DNA of 64,000 bases, from contig CABVBU010000004.1 of NCBI GenBank assembly GCA_902496665.1, positions 76,297 to 140,296 on the forward strand, in the 5' to 3' direction. Positions 60,911-64,000 of this stretch are shown here, piece after piece. Numbering within the stretch: position 1 is the stretch's first letter; each line of letters begins with the position of its first letter. Source of the stretch: an uncultured Clostridium sp. Lineage in GTDB: Bacteria > Bacillota > Clostridia > Lachnospirales > Lachnospiraceae. Below the pieces are notes generated by a model. The model was not told where the DNA came from and did no database searches. It saw only the letters and a list, made by a program, of their open reading frames with translations. The translations under genes were made by a program, and so were the position numbers.

Positions 60911-63430
60911 TTAAATTTCATAAAACCCCATTTCAGGCTCATCCACAACACCCGCTTTCTTATCATAATATCCATCACATAATACCAGAATCCCTTCCTC
61001 ATTTTCGTATATGGCATTCCCCAGCTTATTTTTCCTGTTTTCTGAGATGCCAACGGTATATCTCTGTATTTTTCTCAATATCTTTTTCTTTTCTGCTTCG
61101 TCCTGTGTTTGAGATAACTCCTCAAGCAGCCGCTTCGGTTCATTTTCATAGGGAACTACGACACTGATTTTGTGGGTATCGGTGATAACCTCAAATTCAC
61201 GTCCGGCTGTTAAAAATGCCTGTGGAAGCTTTGTATGGATCTTTCTTTCATATTTCCGATAATATTGGTTTTGTCCTATCTGATTTTTCCCAAGCAGATC
61301 AGTCAAGGTCATTGTCACTCCGCTCACCTCGACCGGATATTTCGTTTCCAGCTCTCGTAATTGTAAGTAATAAGCAGAATAATAGTATTTTATGGCCGCC
61401 TCCGAATCGAGGTCGCCCTCATCAAGATCAAAACTATGTAAGACCTTCTGCAGAGCTGCCTGTGCATCTCTGATTTCCCGCAAGTGTTCCAGATGCTCCG
61501 CATCATCAGACATCTGAACAATATAGACCGCTCCCATTTTTCCAAGCTCCTTATGACGATTGCATCTTCCGGCAGCCTGAATCACGTTATCTAATCCCGC
61601 CTTTGACCGGATCACACAGCCAAAGGAAACATTAACGCCCGCTTCCACCACCTGTGTACTGACACAAATAATCTTTTTTTCTCTTTTTTTCAATGCACGC
61701 TTTATTTCCTTCAGCGTATCCAGCTTGTGCTGCGGACACATATTATTGCTGAGATGAAAGATCTCATATTCATCCGAACAGCTCTCCTCCAGCCTTCGGA
61801 ATACCTGAAATGCACATGCGGTAGTATTTACGATCGCTAATGTACTCCGGTATTCTTCGGTTTTTTCAAGTATAAACTCCTTCAGATCTTCGGTTTTCAT
61901 CCCGCCCGGATAACGTTCTGTTTCATCGATGATCTCTGCCCGTTTAAAAACCTCTGCATATTTTTCAGTTTCCCTTGACATTTCCCTGCATTCACATATA
62001 TTATTTTCCTTAAGAGGAGCCAGCGTCGGCTGTGTCGCAGAACATAATACAACCGTTGAACCGCCAAACTGCGTAAGGAAATTTACTGCCAGATTAAAAA
62101 GCTCCGTACATTTTACCGGGAATGCCTGCACCTCATCAAATATGATAATACTATTGCATAAATTATGCATTCTGCGAATGCAGGACTTGCGATCGGAAAA
62201 CAATGTATTCAGGATCTGTACTGCTGTTGTTACGATGATCGGTGTGTCCCATGTTTCCGTGAGATCGCGATATCGTTCTTCCTCACCCTCCTCGCAGATC
62301 ACGTTGCAATGATGCTCCAAAACAACCGAGGGCATTCCTACCGCACTTCTTATTTCTTCCGCATTCTGTTCCAGTATGGAATTATAGGGCGCTATATAAA
62401 TAATCCTCTGCTTCTTCTGTTTTTCGGCATGATATAGAGCAAAACGAAGACTGCTCAGGGTTTTTCCGGCAGCAGTCGGTACGGTCAAACGATATCGTTT
62501 TTCCTCTGATTCTGCAGCCGCTCGGCAGGAATCCGATATCTCCTGCCGAACATCATTGAGCTGATTTCCCTGATCCGGATTTTTCCGAACTTCATTTTCC
62601 ATATACCGCTCAAAATTGCAGATACATTCCTTCCATATTCTCTGCGTTTCTTCCTGCGAAAATCTTTTCTCAATAGGGATATCCTGAAAAAAACAGCCCG
62701 TATCTGTCCAATCCCCATCGATCAGCAGCGATAATGCGATTCTCAGATACATTCCCAGATAAAAATATCTGCTCCCATATTTTTTTCCTTTGGAATCACA
62801 ATTCTTAACAAAATCCCCTATCTTTTGAAGCATGATCCGATATGACTGATCTGCCTGCTCTCCGGTCTTCTCCAGCAGTTCTCTGTCATAAAGCTTAAAA
62901 AAGCTTTCTTTGATACAGGAATACTCAATCTCTTTTTTCAAACGCCGTTCCTGCAGCATCTGGCCATTTTCTAAATTTATACAATCCTCCAGCCCATGAT
63001 GGAAGTAGATCATCGTGCTGATAAATTCCGAAACCGGGTTTCCCCTTAATAGCTCTAACGCAATCCTTCCTCCGGCGGTAGAATGATCCAATCCATACTG
63101 ATGAGCCTCGTCCCCTCGCGCAAGGATATTTCTAAAATCCGCCTGATTTTCCGTACCGAGCTTTCCCGCATCGTGAAGGAATCCTGCCAACTCTACAATA
63201 CTTTTCAGCTCCGGAAGCTCACATATGCTGGAGGAAAAGCAAGCCACATTCCCCGAATGCTCCTGCATGGACTGACATCTTTGGGATTTATGATCCACAT
63301 GTGCCAGCTTAACATGTGCCAGCTTTTGATAAGCCGGATTTTGATCCTGCAACTGATTCTGCTGCTGATTCTGCTGCTGATTCTGTTGCTGATTCTGTTG
63401 CTCAGAAAGCTTGATCTTCGCACTTTTCAT
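60911..63430 (-). CDS. cas3: CRISPR-associated helicase-nuclease Cas3
   Basis: Degrades DNA bound by Cascade. 839 residues. The HD nuclease part has FLHDAGKLG (His86, Asp87), YGLDHSTAGG near 112-121 and IYFHHGLEDC near 141-150. The SF2 helicase part has Walker A PTAAGKT near 318-324, the DEVQ box at 432-435, VLCSATQPTLAP, and motif VI around VIQAAGRCNRH. The extreme N-terminus is odd: residues 11-28 are QQN repeats and KLAHVKLAHV at 36-45 is a direct duplication, just before the region where the first HD histidine is expected. The ATG follows CGGAGAGATGCAAA. First gene of the operon. Confidence 0.95.
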   Translation of the reverse strand: MKSAKIKLSEQQNQQQNQQQNQQQNQLQDQNPAYQKLAHVKLAHVDHKSQRCQSMQEHSGNVACFSSSICELPELKSIVELAGFLHDAGKLGTENQADFRNILARGDEAHQYGLDHSTAGGRIALELLRGNPVSEFISTMIYFHHGLEDCINLENGQMLQERRLKKEIEYSCIKESFFKLYDRELLEKTGEQADQSYRIMLQKIGDFVKNCDSKGKKYGSRYFYLGMYLRIALSLLIDGDWTDTGCFFQDIPIEKRFSQEETQRIWKECICNFERYMENEVRKNPDQGNQLNDVRQEISDSCRAAAESEEKRYRLTVPTAAGKTLSSLRFALYHAEKQKKQRIIYIAPYNSILEQNAEEIRSAVGMPSVVLEHHCNVICEEGEEERYRDLTETWDTPIIVTTAVQILNTLFSDRKSCIRRMHNLCNSIIIFDEVQAFPVKCTELFNLAVNFLTQFGGSTVVLCSATQPTLAPLKENNICECREMSRETEKYAEVFKRAEIIDETERYPGGMKTEDLKEFILEKTEEYRSTLAIVNTTACAFQVFRRLEESCSDEYEIFHLSNNMCPQHKLDTLKEIKRALKKREKKIICVSTQVVEAGVNVSFGCVIRSKAGLDNVIQAAGRCNRHKELGKMGAVYIVQMSDDAEHLEHLREIRDAQAALQKVLHSFDLDEGDLDSEAAIKYYYSAYYLQLRELETKYPVEVSGVTMTLTDLLGKNQIGQNQYYRKYERKIHTKLPQAFLTAGREFEVITDTHKISVVVPYENEPKRLLEELSQTQDEAEKKKILRKIQRYTVGISENRKNKLGNAIYENEEGILVLCDGYYDKKAGVVDEPEMGFYEI

Positions 63431-63473
63431 TTTGCATCTCTCCGTTTATCTGCCTTTTATTTACTGTAATTTC

Positions 63474-63502
63474 ATCATAGTCCCTTCATCTCAAAAAGTC
63501 AA
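63474..63502 (-). promoter_or_regulatory. Promoter of the cas operon
   Basis: TTGACT (63497-63502) and TATGAT (63474-63479) with 17 bp between, on the minus strand, about 45 bp before the cas3 start. Immediately upstream is a perfect A/T palindrome, TAAATTTATA-ttat-TATAAATTTA (about 63510-63535), a possible upstream element or operator. Confidence 0.8.
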
Positions 63503-63558
63503 TGTAATATATAAATTTATAATAATATAAATTTATTATAGAACAAGGCTACTAAATT

Positions 63559-63697
63559 AAAAAAAGCAATCGAATCATTTCAATTCAATTGCCTTTTTAT
63601 AAATATATAACAATATTTTTCAACTCACAGGCTTTCACCTGACACGCAGCAATGACAGCGCGAACAGTATAGTCCTGTTTCCGATGTCGATTAATGC
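63559..63697 (-). ncRNA. Candidate crRNA-like small RNA upstream of cas3
   Basis: A transcript from about 63697 (promoter at 63704-63732) would contain the degenerate CRISPR repeat at 63616-63643 in the same orientation as the array, then 25 nt of A/U-rich spacer-like sequence, then an intrinsic terminator: GCAATTGAAT and ATTCGATTGC (63583-63592 with 63566-63575) and seven U. The repeat's 3' handle (TGTGAGTTGAAA) is unchanged, and its hairpin is shortened but still paired (CAGG-tgaaag-CCTG). This layout is like the CreR/CreA Cas-regulating RNAs known from other CRISPR types. Function is inferred. Confidence 0.65.
63616..63643 (-). repeat. Orphan degenerate CRISPR repeat
   Basis: Read on the minus strand it begins GTCAG and ends CCTGTGAGTTGAAA, matching the first 5 and about the last 13 positions of the array repeat. 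The G/C-rich stem in between is shortened by several bases. It lies 6.9 kb from the array on the other side of the cas operon. Confidence 0.85.
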
Positions 63698-63703
63698 TTT
63701 TTT

Positions 63704-63732
63704 ATTATAGCGTTCACCAAAACGCTTGACAA
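63704..63732 (-). promoter_or_regulatory. Promoter with spacer palindrome driving the small RNA
   Basis: TTGTCA (63727-63732), 17 bp, TATAAT (63704-63709). The spacer is itself palindromic: AGCGTT-ttggtg-AACGCT (63709-63726, minus strand), so a protein bound there would block the promoter. Confidence 0.8.
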
Positions 63733-63779
63733 GCTTAATTTTAGCGGATTTTTTTCTGCGAAAAATAAGTAAATAAATA

Positions 63780-63912
63780 GAAATCCGGAAGGATTCCCAA
63801 AGCCTGCGGATTCCTTCCGGATTATTCTATACTTAGCGTAAGCGCATCTCTCCGCGAGGATACGCAGTGGTTCTGATAGAAGCATGTCAGCTTCTCTTAC
63901 CAGAACCACGCG
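63780..63912. terminator. Two hairpins between the last partial gene and the small-RNA promoter
   Basis: AATCCGGAAGGATT and ATTCCTTCCGGATT (about 63781-63823) form a 14-bp stem with one mismatch, followed on the minus strand by T-rich sequence. This is probably the terminator of the gene entering from the right edge. A second stem, GTGGTTCTG/CAGAACCAC with inner AGAAGC/GCTTCT, lies at 63870-63912. Confidence 0.6.
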
Positions 63913-63946
63913 CCAAGTCTCACGGAGATTCGACTTGAAACTTGCT

Positions 63947-64000
63947 TTACTGCTTGTTTCTTCCGTCCCAGACACCGTTTTTATCTACATAGTATCCGTC
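63947..64000 (-). CDS. C-terminal end of a cell-wall-binding-repeat protein (partial)
   Basis: The last 17 codons before a TAA at 63947 read DGYYVDKNGVWDGRNKQ, the end of a choline-binding-like cell-wall repeat, as in many secreted clostridial proteins. The rest is beyond the window. Strand is the same as the cas genes, but two hairpins separate them. Confidence 0.7.
   Translation of the reverse strand, partial: DGYYVDKNGVWDGRNKQ

Noticed and set aside
63691..63975. 94-codon minus-strand frame near the right end
   Set aside because: It runs through two hairpins and the small-RNA promoter, and it lies in a different frame from the recognisable cell-wall-repeat C-terminus at 63947-64000.

Overview
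The window is a stretch of chromosome from a Gram-positive anaerobe of class Clostridia, most probably Lachnospiraceae. This is inferred from the nusA/infB gene order with rnpM (ylxR) and ylxQ, the two-gene SufC-SufB type Fe-S operon, a YitT protein, a YlmC-type PRC-barrel protein, a Sapep/PepV dipeptidase and strong AGGAGG ribosome-binding sites. Genes are dense, mostly core metabolism and translation, about 50% G+C by eye. No rRNA, tRNA, insertion sequence or prophage was seen.

Layout. 1-8.5 kb (minus): the nus operon rimP-nusA-rnpM-ylxQ-infB-rbfA-nrnA-truB-ribF (ribF cut by the left edge). 8.8-11.8 kb (plus): a 986-residue fusion of a Tet(M)/EF-G-like ribosome GTPase to a YacP/Rae1-like NYN nuclease domain. 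12-14 kb: divergent aroK and aroE. 14-18 kb (minus): an ECF sigma factor with a probable anti-sigma factor, a DUF2971 protein, a flavodoxin-fold oxidoreductase and murI. 18.6-22 kb (plus): ribosomal protein L25, a MATE exporter behind an attenuator-like leader, and a YitT protein. 22-24 kb (minus): sufC-sufB. 24-34.6 kb: an NSS transporter, YbaK, an Fe-S aldo/keto reductase, a secreted subtilase, ftsH, a family-6 uracil-DNA glycosylase, a small unknown protein beside a PflX-type radical SAM enzyme, an AT-rich gap and DedA. 34.7-40 kb (minus): trpS, serC-serA, leuB. 40.5-55.5 kb: polyamine genes aguA-aguB and speA-speE-CASDH-nspC, separated by ylmC, an amidohydrolase, pepV, yqeY, prfC and the divergent coaBC/coaX pair.

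56-63.7 kb: a type I-C CRISPR-Cas locus on the minus strand. The interference genes cas3-cas5c-cas8c-cas7c look intact, and cas8c carries an in-frame ribosome-binding site and GTG that would make Cas11c. The adaptation genes cas4, cas1 and cas2 have collapsed into a ~0.45 kb remnant: 24 codons of cas4 fused to an internal piece of cas1, then a cas2 fragment with an in-frame TAG. The array keeps 12 repeats and 11 spacers, so it should still defend but not acquire spacers by itself. Upstream of cas3, with its own promoter and terminator, lies a single degenerate repeat. It looks like a gene for a crRNA-like small RNA and may be a regulator of the cas operon.

The observations most worth following are this mini-CRISPR RNA, the collapsed adaptation module, the ribosomal-protection GTPase/NYN fusion, the promoter and structured RNA candidate between the array and speA, the MATE leader attenuator, and several large nested-palindrome elements between genes. 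All calls come from reading the sequence; no database search was possible.
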